Shown here: piece after piece, positions 45,047-58,035 of the stretch
Numbering within the stretch: the stretch's first letter is position 1
Layout: each line of letters begins with the position of its first letter
Source of the DNA: Anopheles merus
Lineage: Eukaryota; Arthropoda; Insecta; Diptera; Culicidae
Assembly (NCBI RefSeq): GCF_017562075.2
Contig: NC_054084.1
Location: 15,762,798-15,826,797 of the forward strand
Direction of reading: 5' to 3'
DNA: 64,000 nucleotides
Notes under the pieces: generated by a model
The model's database searches: none
What the model was told of the DNA's origin: nothing
The model's input: only the letters and a program-made list of their open reading frames with translations
Made by a program: the position numbers and the translations under genes

Positions 45047-48000
45047 TCACACGCTCTCCGACGACAGATTGCTCACCTCGTCCTCCTCCACCTCCTGCGA
45101 GGGCGTGGAACCGTGCGACATGCCGCGGAAGTAATCCTCAATCTCCTGCAACGATTTGCCCTTCGTCTCGGGCACGACGTAGATGACGTACAGGACGCCG
45201 AGCAGCGAGACGGCACCGTAGATGAGGAACACGTTCGCACTGCCAAGCAGCTCCACCATCGACGGGTACAGCTTGATCGTGCAGAACGACATCAGGTAGG
45301 TGAAGAACACGGTCACACCGGAGGCAGGCCCCCGTACCGCTTGCGGGAACAGCTCCGCCAGCATGGAGAACGGCATGGTCAGAAAGCCGAGTGTGCTGGT
45401 AAAGATGTACGTCAGGATCAGCACGGTCGGGATCCAGTGGAGCGACTCGATCGGTGGGAAGTAGCTGCACAGTGCCAGCCCAAACATGCACACCAGCATG
45501 CCGACGCCGGAAAAGATGGACGGTGGTTTGCGGCCGAGCGTGTCCAGGATGTACGCCACCAGCATGGTCGCGACGACGCGCGTTATCCCGATCAGCACCG
45601 TGCAGAGGAACGGGTCCATCGAGACGCTCGCTTCCGAGGACACCTTTGCCGCGTACACCACGATCACGAAGATGCCGGAAAACTGCTGGAAGCCGAAAAA
45701 GCCGATAATGATACCGAGCGGTTTGTACACCTGCGGTTGCTTCAGCAAGCGCAGGAAGCTTTCCTGCCCGGCACGGCGCTGAGCGAGCACGTTGTCGCGC
45801 ATGCGCATCAGCTCCTTCTCCACCTCGGGGATGCGCTGGCTGTACGCGCCGTAGCCGCGGATCTTCTTGAGCGATCGTTCCGCTTCCTCCTCGCGATCCT
45901 TCGACATTAGCCAGGCGGGCGATTCGGGCATGAAGAGCAGCAGGGCGAGCGACAGTACGCAGATGCCGGCCGCCAGTCCGGCCACCAGCCGGAAATCGTC
46001 CGGTACGGCGTAGCCCATCGAGTAGATGAGCAGGATGCCGACGGCAATGCTGAGCGACGTCAGCACGGTTAGTCGACCGCGCATCTTCGGGGTCGCGATT
46101 TCGGCCGAGTAGATCGAGGCCGGTGCGCTTACCAAACCGATGACAATGCCTGTTTGGAAGGGAAGGAAGGAGGTGAAGCGTCAGATTAGCCACAAAATGA
46201 ACGAAAGTCGGCTGGGGGGGGAATTACACGCCACTTACCGATGATGACACGCGCGACCAGGATCTGGGTGTACATCAGATCAAAGTTGGTCGTGCTGCAG
46301 ACGGCGATCAGCGCCCAGGACACGATCGAGAGTACGTTGATAAGCATGAGCGTCTTCTTGCGCCCGATGCGATCCAGCAGGTAGCCGGAAACGAGCCCGC
46401 CCAGGGGGCACGCGAACGAGCTGATGGATGCTGTAATGAGAGAGTAAAGCAAAGAAAGTTGTTTGTTTGTTAGAGCTTCTTGGGTGTACACTGTTTGCAG
46501 CGGCTGCGTACGATCTTATCTAACCACCGGTAGACGTTGCATTCGTTCTCCTTTTTTTTTGCGGTGCGCTACGTCTCCATTGTCCATTGACCCGACCGGG
46601 GTAAGTTGTACGCTTTTACTTGTAAATAACGTTTGATTATATAGACTCTTGTACTATTTCAATCTAATCTCTATATTTTGTAAATACGTTGAATAGTCTT
46701 ATTTCTATCTTACTTCTTTTGTTTAATTTGTCCTTATTGTTTCATTTTTTACTCTACTTTAAAGTTATTATCTTTTAAGTTAATTTTCTATTGGCATTTG
46801 TTGGTTCCAATAACATTAGAACATTCATTCTCTGTTATGTTAACGATAAAAGATTGCGTATAATGAACATTGCGGTGTTTCGGTTTCATTTGGATGTTTT
46901 CCTATCAAATTCAAATTCTCTTTTAATCATCTGTATTGTAATTCCTTGATAATTTCTAGTACAACTCCTTGGAAAAAATGTTGGAATATTAATTATTAAT
47001 TAATAATTATTATTAATTATTAATAAATTAATAACAAAATTGATGGAGTTTATTTGGATTTGAAAGGATGTTTATCCGTTGATAAATTCCTATTGCCTGT
47101 CATTTGTGGTATTTAACTTTTAATTTCAGCCTGTTTTTGGTACAATTATAATCGAAAATCTCAAATTTTCAATTGAAACATAAATAACGAGAAAGTGAAC
47201 ATACAAAATTGTGTGTCTATGATATAATATCACAGAATACACTACAAAGTATATACTTGCGGAAGTATCTAGTTCGCTAGTATCGTCGTACCAGCTTCGT
47301 AATATCAAGTGATACAATTGTGCTATCATCTGCACAATTGTATGACGGTTGTCATACAGGGTTTCCCACGATTTATTGGTTAGTTCCCATGATTTTTTGG
47401 TTCGTTCCCACAATTTTTTGATCGTATCCCATAGATGTTTGGTTCGTTTCCATAATTTATTGGTATTTTGCGATTGGATATCAATACAATTGGACCAACA
47501 AATTCTGAGAAACGGCCAAAAAATCGTGGGAACGCACGAAAAAAATATGGGAACCTACCAAAAATTCGTGTGAACCAACCAATAAATCATAGAAAACCCT
47601 GTAATAGTTGATAATTTTGTTCTATCAAATGAAAAACCCTGTATCGTATAAGATACCAAACCAAAGAATCCTCTCTCAACCAATGATCGTTTTGCAGATC
47701 AGCAGTTCAAATATAAATAATATCTTAACGTGCTAGAACCATACATCATATTACTTGAAGAGTTTTACAATGTAACTGATGTGAAAAAAAAAACATTAAA
47801 ATGTCTCCAACTGTTTTGTTACTTGTTAAAATGAGTTACAATTATGAGTTTCATGCCCTCACTTGTGGAGGTGGAACCCTTTCTAAGTCATCCAATTAAC
47901 CATCATGCCACAACTCGAAACACGCTTATCCTGCTCACTCGATCTTGCGACATTGACATTCTTTTTGGACATTGACAAGAATGCTTAATTGACAATGCGA

Positions 48001-48519
48001 TTGATGAATAAGTCCTTCAACGATCGCCAAAAATTGATTCGTTTGCTCTTCTCCACTCCAATTGATTTGTTTCCATTAAGACGCCCAAAACAAAACAAAC
48101 AAAAAACCATGCTTACCGAACCATGATGCCTGGCTGGAGTTCATACGCATCGGATTGTCCTCGCTGGTAAGCGCGTGCAGCGTAATGGCCGAATATCCCA
48201 GCCCCATACCGGACGACAGTACGGTCAGGTTCGCCAGTATGCTCATGATCAGCTGCATGCGGGCCCCGTTCGTGTGGGCTTCCTGCGTCAGTATCGTCGT
48301 GGCCATCGTGGTCCTTCCGTACACCGGCACGTCCTGCTGCCTTTCCCCGTCCGGTTTCCATTGCTTTTCGCTTATGAGCGAAATGAAGCTCGGCTGAATG
48401 TAGTGCAGATTGGAGGGGGCTGTCAGCTGCTCGCGTTCCTCCTCCTCCGCAGTGGACGCTAGATCGGCCCGATCCTCTTCCGGCTGCCGTTGCTGGGTGG
48501 CTTTCGTCCCGTTGCCCAT
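45047..48519 (-). CDS. Facilitated trehalose transporter-like MFS sugar transporter 2, 565 aa
   Basis: Exons, in coding order: 48519-48117, 46430-46239 and 46149-45047; 1698 nt, in frame. It has the same fold and motifs as transporter 1: LLDRIGRKKTL, VARVIIGIVIG, PASIYSAEIATPKMRGRL, MPESPAWL, FGFQQFSGI, YILDTLGRKPP and VVPETKGKSLQEIEDYF. The N-terminal cytosolic tail is much longer (about 80 residues, rich in Glu/Gln). The first intron is 1.69 kb and carries a MITE. The intron that in transporters 1 and 3 splits the sequence after GYVFK/GYMFK is absent, so the last exon is fused. An acceptor (TTTTTTGCACAG) 19 bp before the ATG shows an upstream leader exon. Divergence in the loops suggests a different substrate or tissue role, but this is inference. 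Confidence 0.92.
46431..48116 (-). other. First coding intron of transporter 2
   Basis: GTAAGC donor (rc at 48111-48116) and ATTACAG acceptor (rc at 46431-46437). The 1.69-kb AT-rich intron contains a palindromic MITE (47357-47601) and no supported ORF. Confidence 0.8.
47357..47601. mobile_element. MITE, CAGGG-type, near-perfect palindrome, 245 bp
   Basis: The left TIR CAGGGTTTCCCACGATTTAT and the right TIR ATAAATCATAGAAAACCCTG are inverted, with TA on both sides (47355-47356, 47602-47603). The body repeats GGTTxGTTCCCAxxATTTTT several times on the left and the complement on the right, so one strand could fold into a long hairpin. A further AAAACCCTG end lies at 47633-47641, perhaps from a second, broken copy. 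Confidence 0.72.
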
Positions 48520-51500
48520 TATCTCGCTCTGTGGGTCACTGTGCAAAAAAAAAACACATTGAAAACAAAGAATAATGCGGGGGAAAGATTACATCAGCTC
48601 ACGCACTGGCTTCGTCACCACGTTTGTGGCCGTGTGAGTTTTCTGTCATCTAAACGAAGTCCCTCATCCCTCAACCCTCCCTAATGTGAATAGGGAAGCT
48701 GGGACCAAGACTCCCCTTATCGCGTTATCAACCGTGGGTGATCGATGCTGAATGAGGCACAAACAACAAATGGGAGATTTGCATGGGACAGCACAACCCC
48801 CGGCGGGGCTTGTCCCTGTTGTGACCAATAACACATAACACAATAATAATAATCGATCAACAAACCAATGATAATGTATGGTGCGATTGGCGATGATGAT
48901 GATGATGATGATGGTGTTGTAGGAATCTCGCGATTCTCTGTCCTGATAACGGGGTCCGGGGACCTACGCGCGCAAAGTTAGCAACGACCAAAGGGCCCGC
49001 AAACACATCCTTCGCACAGCGCACAGCCTGCGCTCGAGAGGTGTGGTCCCCCAAGGCAATCTGAAGTTCCCAGTGGGGTGAAGGTGTGAGGTGAGGGAGA
49101 AGGAGCTTTGTAAACATGGCACAAGTGCCTACCTCCACCCCTTTCGGTGCAGGCATGGCGGCAATCACAAAAAACACCGCGGGGCGATAATGGATTGTTA
49201 CCGTGCGCAGTTGATGAACGGTAATCAACGCCAATCGGCATTAATGAGGTGCCCATCATGCGGTCGTGCATGATGGTGAGTGCCGTTTAGTGCATATGAC
49301 GCTACTGCGATTGCAGTTAACCAGGGCACAAGGAGATGCAATGCATCCTGGAGCGTGAGAAGGCGCAGAGGGAATAACATTTGCATGTGCGCACGATCGC
49401 ATGTGGTGGACTGCTGCTGGACATTGGCGTTGCCGTTGGAGTTGTTTCTTCGAATAGGAATGGGATGCACTTTGGCATTAAAACGGGTTTCAAGAGACTG
49501 CACGCTTAAACGCATTTTATATAAAGAGCTTGATAAACTAGAAATTGCAGCCATAAGTGGGTTTCCGCAATGAAGCTCTCCCAAACTCCCAAGCGGAATT
49601 CAACGCAGATCAATGTAGACTTCAAAATGACGTGGACGGTGGAATCCCGGACATTCGATTCCCGGACTTTGGCACATCGATAGCACTTATCTTACCAGGT
49701 AGATTAAAATGCAATTATTCGTTCCGCTGATTGTGTGCGTGTGTGTGATGTGAACCGTAGAAGCATTCCACATTCCCCAAGCAAAGCTTTGTAATCTCGC
49801 TTCCCTCATGGTTTCTTCATCGTTTTGAACCATTGATCTTCGTGCCCTCTTCGTCTCGAGGACTTTTAAATATATTTTTTTTGTTAACTGTTGCCTCCTC
49901 ATTTTATATTTGTTTGTATTTACAGTAACACATGCAATCGTGTTTCATCATCTAATCATCAAAATGCTGCTTGCGGCTGACTCCACAATCCCCCAAAAGG
50001 GCAAAAACGTGGCCGATGATCCTGTTACAACACCAGCTGAGAACATCAGCTGAGCTCAGGGGCCGCGTCTTCGCGTGTGGTGATAATGACCTGATAGGTT
50101 TGCCGCAGCGCACCGCCGGGTATGTAGTACATCAGATAGGATTCAGCGGGTAATTCTATAGACAGTTTGCAGCCGGCCTTTGCTGGCTGAGCTAAATTTC
50201 TTCCAACTGATCCGAAACCTGCTCTCTATCAGCAGCTGCCTCTATCAGTATATTAATTTATGGACCTAACTAATTGGCTGGCTAAAAAAAAAGGGAACTA
50301 AAGAGCATTCGCAGCACAAAAGATCAACGAGGTGATCTTGCACTCACGTAGGCGTTGCATGGAAACAGAGGATGTTGTTTTGCTTCTGGAAGGAAGATCT
50401 CTTACAAAAAATGGTTCAGATTGATGGTCTTCATCTCCTTACGACTAGATTGTTTCGAAAATGTTGGCTGGAATCCCATCCAGGAGGCTGGTGGGCTAAA
50501 ACAAGCAACGGGAGCACTTACATGCAAGATCAACAAGCGTGATCACGCAGCAATTTCGTGGAAACAGAGGATCTTCTATTATTTGGAAGAAAGATCGCTC
50601 CCGAACACGATTCATACCAGTGCTCTTCAGGTCCTACCGGCTACACTGTCTCGGAACAGTTTCGAAGGAATTCCTTCCAGAAGGTAGATTGCGTCAAAAA
50701 TGACGTCGTATTTCCTGATAGCTTAATCATCAGCACGCCGCTTCCACACTGCAAAATCCATCAGGCATCCTGTGCCAGCTTCTGTGGTTGCAAAAGGTTA
50801 AAGACATCACCGGCCCGCCGTAATCTCCACCAGCATTGTTCTCGCCGGTTCTAATGCTTCCATCCTCAAGGGATCGCGGAATGCATGCGCGTCGTAGTTC
50901 TTTCTCTCTCTCTTTCTCTCTCTCTAATCCGTTCCACCTATGCCGCCAGGACGCGAACTTAGAACCCAGCCCCCGGAACCCGACGGAGAGAACTTTCCAG
51001 AGCCTCGCCGCTTTCGTAGGTCGAACTTTCGAGAAGGACTTTTTTGCCACGCGCAAGCGTGTTGTACCGTAAACAAACCGTGTTTCTGGAACTGGCATGC
51101 GCATCAGACCAACCAACCAAAAAAAAAAAAAAAAGGCAAAGGCGCGTTCCAGTGCGATTGATTAGCGGGATGCGTGAATGCCAAGGCCGTAAAAGGCGGC
51201 GCTGGGCGCGACCGGGATAAGGAACACGGAACATCTCACGGAACACAGAGGATCCGGACGGAAAAAGGTACCCTAATGGCAGGGCCCGGTGCTGTTATCA
51301 GGGGAAGCCGGCTACGGGTTCTGCCGTGGCTTCCTTTTACGCCATTAGTTAACATTATGAAATAGTACTTATCTACTATTTCGGGAGTGATGTCTGGGCT
51401 CTTCTTGTACTTCTTTGTGTTCATATTTTGGCTTTGTTTTGTCGCGGATGAGCTCTCCCGTGTCATCGTCCCCCGAGCTGAGGCCCAGCTGTGTGATGTC

Positions 51501-51821
51501 CCTGCGATCAGAAACGTAAACAGAGCGCCCACCACAATGGAGCGGAAGAAGCGGGAAAAAATGAAAGCCCCTCCACATCAAATTAAAGCATTCAACCGTG
51601 CCAAGCAAAGCACAAACAAACATGCTGACGTTATAAATCAGAAAAATAACGTAAATCTCGGGAGACAAACCCCGGGGATGGGCGAAGTGTGTCTGTCTGT
51701 CTGGTACGGACCGGGTTCTGAGTGCGTGCTGTAAATTAGTGGATACGGGTGGATCACGTGAAAGATATGGATCACACAAGGTCGCTGTGGTAGTAACGTT
51801 TGGGTAATCCTTAATCTCATA
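48520..51821. other. Leader/intergenic region upstream of transporter 2
   Basis: The leader intron of transporter 2 starts just right of 48538. No coding exon is supported. An (ATG)n tract lies at 48893-48913. A diverged tandem duplication (period about 206 bp) spans about 50310-50720. Short CT- and A-rich runs lie near 50905-50923 and 51120-51134. Confidence 0.35.
50310..50720. repeat. Diverged tandem duplication, period about 206 bp
   Basis: The stretch AGATCAAC...GGAAACAGAGGAT...GGAAG.AAGATC...GTTTCGAA at 50321 onward recurs, with substitutions and small gaps, from 50527 onward. Two copies are seen; neither holds a convincing ORF. Confidence 0.5.
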
Positions 51822-52389
51822 CAGTGATTACCGGCTTAACTCGGACACCTAATTGTTGTACATACATTATACCAAATGTGTGCTAATTTTACTGTTTTCT
51901 GGATATTTTGTTAAATTATGTGTCAGAATACCGTCTTGACATATCGATGGGGTTACTACTTTGGTATTTTGGTGCAAAAAAAGCATTTATAAAGTAGTGG
52001 AATATGTGGCACTGGTGCTCTTACCATAGGTTACTTTATTCGCACAAGAAGTACCGATACAGCCTTTGACAAACATTATTGACTAATAACTAGATTTATG
52101 CCAGTTCAGCATCACATTCGCAATTATTAGCTAGCTTCATGACTGTCGGATCTTCAGTGGACTTCATTCATTTAACCCTTTTGACTTTTGTGCATGGTTT
52201 GCCAGATTGTTAAAGATATATCTCATTTTTGGCAGAAGCATAGTTGAAGACAGTTCGCATGGATGTGTGAAGACAGTCAGCCACTTTCCCAAACTCGAAT
52301 GAAGAGGAACGATAGTTGCCGTTGCCTAGATACAACGGTAGCTTTAATTTATTTCACGAGTATCAGTTATACGTACAATATGGCACAAC

Positions 52390-52478
52390 ACATCCAAGGA
52401 AACCACCATTTTATGTCATTTTGACAATAGCTACGATTGTTCCCGAATTCGATCGAGTTTGCGAAGGTGGCTGAGTAT
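52390..52478. repeat. Dispersed repeat, copy 1
   Basis: CCAAGGAAACCACCATTTTA through TTCGATCGAGTTTGCGAAGG matches 57945-58030 at high identity. An inverted partial match (CAGCCACTTTCCCAAACTCG near 52277) lies on its left, so it may be one arm of a small foldback element. Confidence 0.55.
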
Positions 52479-52537
52479 GTGTGAAAGTGTGTATGTGTCA
52501 TTAGGAACTATTACGAATGACTCAAATTATGAATATA

Positions 52538-52885
52538 CAGTGAACCCTCTCTCATTTGAGAGGCGATGGGACTGTCGAATAAGAGGGGTTTTCAAATTAC
52601 AGAGGTTGAAAGTGAATGAAAGGTCCAAACAAACAAGAAAGAGACAAAACATTTAGTATGCAGCCTTAACTGTTGCTATAGGAAACTGCGAACAGAATCG
52701 CTAATTTGAGCATACATCTTTCAATAACCATGGCAACACCATACTCAAATAAGAGGGACACAGATTTCAGAGGTTTTCCAAATTAGAGGAACAAAAATGT
52801 ACTGGAAATCAAGGGACTGTGTAAAATGTTCAAATAAGAGAGGTTTTTCAAATTGGAGAGGTGTCAAATAAGAGAGGGTTCACTG
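52538..52885. mobile_element. Mariner-type MITE, 348 bp
   Basis: Left TIR CAGTGAACCCTCTCTCATTT, right TIR AAATAAGAGAGGGTTCACTG, TA on both sides. Internal motifs such as CAAATAAGAGAGG, CAAATTAGAGG and CAAATTACAGAGG recur. It is inserted in the larger element at 51822-52940. Confidence 0.75.
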
Positions 52886-52942
52886 TATATATATTTATAT
52901 ATGAAAATATAAGATGTCCGACTTTAGGGTGGCATCACTGTA

Positions 52943-55900
52943 CATGAGTTGGGCGCATGGGATCACGAGATCATCACTACAGTAATCCGGGCTAAAGTTA
53001 CGAGTAATGGGAGAATGGACCAGCATGCCCGTCTCACCTGCAATTTGAGGCGTACCTCACGTCTGCTGGTACGTCTCGCCCGGACACTTATCGGAGAAGG
53101 TACAACACAAGTCGCAGGGTTGATAAAGTACGATAAAAACAATAACACACACACACACACACGAACGATATCACATCGTGAATTTTAAAAGGGTGTGATT
53201 TTGTGGTTCATTCATTTACCAATGCCGCTTCAAGCGATCTCATTCCGATCCCCTTTAATTGAGCGTCTCCGAAATTGAGCCGGATGCTCGTGTCTGCTCA
53301 GAAGGATGTGGGATTTCAACGTTTGGAATGGAATGCTTCCAACAGGCCAAAAATATATCTTTTCCCCGCCCCCGGGCGGGGCTGGGCTGGGGCGGCTGGG
53401 CAGAGGGCCAATTTGTTGGAATGAATGCATGTCCACACATTCCCCAGTTCACCTTCTCGCCCTCTGTTTTTCGATCAATCCCGGACAAGTTTATTTAAAT
53501 ACTCACCAGTAGTGTGTATACACCCCCCGTTTGCCACCCCGTTCCGTTGTCTGACGAAGGTGACATTGCGGAGAAAATACGTCGCTCGATCGGTGCAGTG
53601 ATCATCCCACCCAAGCAGCCCAGCACCGATCGGTTAGCAGTAGTGGGTTGCCTTTGCGCTTGCATTTCAAGATCAACCACACACACGGACACGGACACGG
53701 ACACCCCACCGCAACTCGATGCACTTCCCAAACCCCTCCCAGAAGTGAACAGGTTTTGTTTTGCTCGGGTTGTGTTTTGCCCGCTTCACTCCAAAACTAG
53801 TTACTGAAGGGCTTTTTGGGGGCTTGAAACCTACCTTCAGAAGGGTTTGCTGCATTCACTGGTCGAAACCGATCACTAAACACGCACAGCCAAGGCGATT
53901 AGGGTATTACTACACGCTACACAGCTATCTTTTAAGTGTTTTTTGTTTCGTGGCTCACTTTACTCTGGTGTACTTAGACACTTCAGACTTTACTAACATT
54001 TACTGCTGCTGGAATGGAAGGTTTTTATACACTGGCACTATTTGTAGCTTCTAGTACAAGGTGGCGGGGGTAGCACTTCGAGCTGGAAAGGAGTTGTCCA
54101 CTCTGCGATGGCCTACCTCCGTTTGGGTCCCTGTCCGATCGTAGACTGTGCTCGCAACGGTCGCCGGTCCTGCCTAGTTAGTACCGCGGTGCGGGTCTGT
54201 TCGATGCGCGCACACTCCACCACCATAACTCTGCTATCGCGCAACCGTCCTCAGTCGCGTCGCACACTTGGCGTGATGTTCGGCGGCACTGGTATCAGCT
54301 GCGATGGACAAGTACTCTCTGTCTCCCTTTCTGCCTCTCGCTCTCTCTCTCTCTCTCTCTCTCTGTGAATGCTCTGCTACGTATGTGTCATCATCATGAA
54401 AACACTTGCAAAAGTGCAAATCGTTTCAGGACAACGAAGACGACGATGATGATGATGAGTGTGGATTTGTTTGGCTAGCGGTTAGATGAGATTAGCCACG
54501 GTCGGTGCATTTCCTGGCCGTTCTTGCTTTCTTTTTACCACCTTCCACTCCTTTTTTTTGTTGCTGCAATTTGTCACTTGAACAAACGCTGCATTTAAGG
54601 CGTGAAATGCTCTCTCAAACACATGACTGATCATCAGCACTATAAACACACAATCGCTTGTGTAAAGAGGTAATAATCATACCGTTCCAATCGCACCGCA
54701 TACCTTTTTTCCGCCGCAACTGCTCTGTGATGTAAGTGGACAACTGTGCCCTCTTCTGAGGGTGTGTGTGTGTCTTCTGAGAGGGGTACTGGGGTGTGCT
54801 GTAATGTCCAAGTGTTTCTTTTTTAAAACGCGACGATTTGCTTTATACATACCATTCTGTGTTGTTTTTTTTTTTTTAGTGGACAACCGAACGTTGTCCG
54901 AAAATATTCAAACCATTTTATCTTATCCGAAACTGGGCGCCCTCGCGTGGCTGTGTTTTCATTCAGGTCAAACACACTCACTTCCTCATTGTTTCATTGG
55001 GTTGAATGATTTTGCATGTTGTCTTCGGGCGGAGGAGTGGGCGAATGATAGGCATACTACCGAGTCGCAGTGTAGGTCGCGTCGGCAACACACCATCACC
55101 CGCGCAGATAGCATAACAATAACAAACAGGTGATGCTGCACGGGCCGCCCATTTTATCAACATGTTGCGTAGATCGTCACTTTGTTTTTCCTGGCATTCT
55201 TATCGATCGGGGTTTTTTTTCTAATGGAGGGAATGTCCTTATTGTTCTGTTGTTTACTGTCATCGCCGAACTTTGTTGCTAATTGGGTCATAATTAATGG
55301 GCTTATACATTAACAGGTGACGAGCATTTTTGCGTTACGAGGAGAGCATTGAAAACTATCTGTCCCTTCATGTTGTAGCATTTGGAGTAAAAAATCCATT
55401 TATGCACGTTTCAATTGAAGTGATATGTTTCAAAAAGATTGAACAAACATGAAGTTAATTTCCTGTACAAGGTAGATTACTGGTTTGTTCTTCAGTAGTG
55501 ACGGCCGTATTGCTATGCATTTTGGTAAGCGCAAGAGAAACAAATCGCTTTGTTTCATATTGAACTGCTGCGTGTACATTTTTGGGTTGCGTTTGCCTAC
55601 CATAACGGATAGAAATGATCTTAATGACTTAAATGACTCAATTGTTAAGCACTTTTAAGGATCAATACGTGCATTTTTTGTCGTTGCAATCTATAAAAAT
55701 AATCTGAAATTGTTGCTATTACCGCAACAAGCAACATAGACACTGGCTTCAATCTTAAGCTTTAACGGACATCGCACGTGGCACGTCGCGCTGATTTGAA
55801 TTTAACGACAAAATTGTTAGCGCCATCTGCTGGAATCAACTATGAGTAAATTGGCGCCATCTAGTTGTCAGTGCATTTTGAAATGCTCGTAACAGACCGT

Positions 55901-56673
55901 TGTCGTGTTTTTTTTTTACAATCTTTTAAGTAAGTAATTAAAATTTAAATAAAATAAAATTTTAAATGATGAAAAGGTAATCTGAACTATGTGTAAAGAT
56001 CACACCAATATACTAAAAGGTGATAACTTTACAACGTCACGATGATAAACGATGTACAACCGATGAAAGAAGGCTATTTATTGCATGTTGGTTTACCTTT
56101 CTTTTTTGACGGGGGTTGGTGCTTCACTACGGCGATCCTATCCGCGTGTTGCTGCTGGTTTGCTAGCTTCCTTCAGTGGTGAAGCTCAGACACGTTCCTC
56201 AAACCGGATAGCAGTTTTTAGGCGGGTCCTTGCTTAACGCCACCGCTCCAGACAAGCAGCATCTTTTAACGAAAATTATTAGAAAAACATGAATCGTAAG
56301 GAGATAGGCTGTGGATAACAAAGTGAACAAAAGATAGAAAGTTAAGAGGTAGGCTGACCAGACAGAGTAATAAAAAAACGGAACACATGGTGAAAAACGG
56401 GATATTGGATTTTCTAAAAAAGAGCAGAATTCAGGTAACATTTTGCTTCACTTTGAAACAATAAAAATTTACATTGAATTTATTTTTTCTTCTATTTTTT
56501 TATTTTAAACAAAAAGTTCAATTCAGTATTTATTTCACTTTATTTTGTTTAGGGCAATGGTCCGACTTTTAAACTAAATTAGAGATTGAGGGTTGTATAC
56601 GACAGATTCTAAGGCACTCTCTTATGGCATTTGGGGCATGTAATATTGCCTTACTAATTCAAATTTCTCACTC

Positions 56674-56740
<67 letters not shown>

Positions 56741-57940
56741 TCTCTCTCCCCCTCTCTCTCTGTGTGTGACATTGTCCGGCCAACAATTATTCTCCAGGAT
56801 GGTCGATTCCTGGCTGCAGCTGCCCATCCATGTACACACCCGATCTCCGACAGGTGATCGCTTCACCTGATCCAGCCATCAAGTTCGGTGTGCTGTCCAA
56901 AACATTGTTGTTGTCCGTCATCTTCATGACATGCCGCTAGCATCGTATCCTGCCAGCCTTCGCCACCATCAGGAGATGTTCGGTTCGCCAGGCAGCTCAG
57001 CAAGCTCGTGGTTCATCCTTCTCCTCCACGCGTACAATATGGCACATGTTGACGGCGGAACTCGGGCCAGGCCACGCGAAGGAAAGGCCTTCATTGTCCT
57101 AAGTTTCAACCGAAAACAAAATTATTGGAAAAGATGAGTTTCTGCCCGAAAGGAGTTATCATAATCAATTGTGCATTAAATTTTCCGCTAGTGTTCACGG
57201 TTCGTGGGAATCTATGCTGCAAAAGTGGCACAATTGATACAATAACTTTTCGGATGGGGCAGAGTGACCCGGATGAGACTTAAAGCAAATCCTAGGAAAG
57301 GCCAAGACGTTCAAAGAAAATCGAGACGTTCTCCGTTCAGGTTCTGAAATAGATCTAACGTTTATTTAACAAAAATTGGTTCTTATATACTAACATGTTT
57401 GATGGTGTTGAAATGTGTCCGAACACGTTGTTTGAATGTATTGGTGCTAGTGCGTGTGAAAATAGTGTGCCTTTTGTCGGAAATCCATGCAATGGTCTTT
57501 TTTATGTTCCTTATGATTTCGTATGGTGCTATGTTTATGCTTCAGTTCCACGCATTCTAGATTGATCCTAAACTAACTTGAAATTTTATGACCTCCTCGC
57601 TTTGGATTGGTAACTGAAAGGATTCATTACCTGGTGCATATGCACGTTTCGTCCTGCATGCATTTTTTCCTAATTTCTTTCCACCCGCCGGATGTACCAG
57701 CTCTAAAAACATTTTTTAATTACCCTACGCTTTGTCCGTGTTGCTTACGCTTATCGAAGAACTCAAGAACGGGCCGTTCCCAAAAATGTATGTTTATTTA
57801 GGCCAGCGATCTTGTTCTCATACGATAAGTTACAATAGTTTCAACTTCTACCCAAACTTAACCGTGGCAAATGAAACATTTCGTTGCAATTTAATTAATC
57901 TCCTCAAACCTACCCGTTGCTAACGCAACAGCACGAGTGT
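52943..57940. other. Intergenic; no gene supported
   Basis: Holds (AC)n at 53146-53161, a GC-rich patch at 53370-53405, (CT)n at 54341-54364, (ATG)n-like runs near 54445-54460 and a long (CT)n at 56676-56762. On the minus strand TATAAAAA at 54029-54022 could be a core promoter for the leader exon of transporter 2, but no transcript evidence is visible. Open frames here are short and lack splice logic. Confidence 0.3.
56676..56762. repeat. (CT)n microsatellite, about 87 bp
   Basis: A near-perfect CT tract with a few CCC interruptions on its right, in the intergenic spacer. Confidence 0.9.
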
Positions 57941-58035
57941 TCAAAAAAATTCAAGGAAACCACTGTTTTATGTCATTTTGACAATCGCTTCGATCGTTGC
58001 CGAATTCGATCGAGTTAGGGAAAGTGGCTGCTTGT
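57940..58035. repeat. Dispersed repeat, copy 2
   Basis: Matches 52390-52478: ACCACTGTTTTATGTCATTT...GACAATCGCTTCGATCGTTG...TTCGATCGAGTTAGGGAAAG. No terminal repeats could be assigned, so it looks like a fragment. Confidence 0.5.

Larger units (their letters stand above)
51822..52940. mobile_element. Mariner/Tc1-type non-autonomous element, 1.12 kb, with nested MITE
   Basis: The left end CAGTGATTACCGGC...CTCGGACACCT and the right end AGATGTCCGACTTTAG...ATCACTG are inverted over about 30 bp with several mismatches. TA flanks both (51820-51821, 52941-52942). No transposase frame is present. A smaller element (52538-52885) is inserted near the right end. A 90-bp internal stretch (about 52390-52478) recurs at 57940-58035. 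Confidence 0.6.

Noticed and set aside
44981..45910. 309-codon open frame on the plus strand
   Set aside because: Antisense of the last exon of transporter 2, whose MFS motifs are clear on the minus strand.
56624..56866. Ser-Leu or Arg-Glu repeat frames
   Set aside because: Translation of the (CT)n microsatellite.
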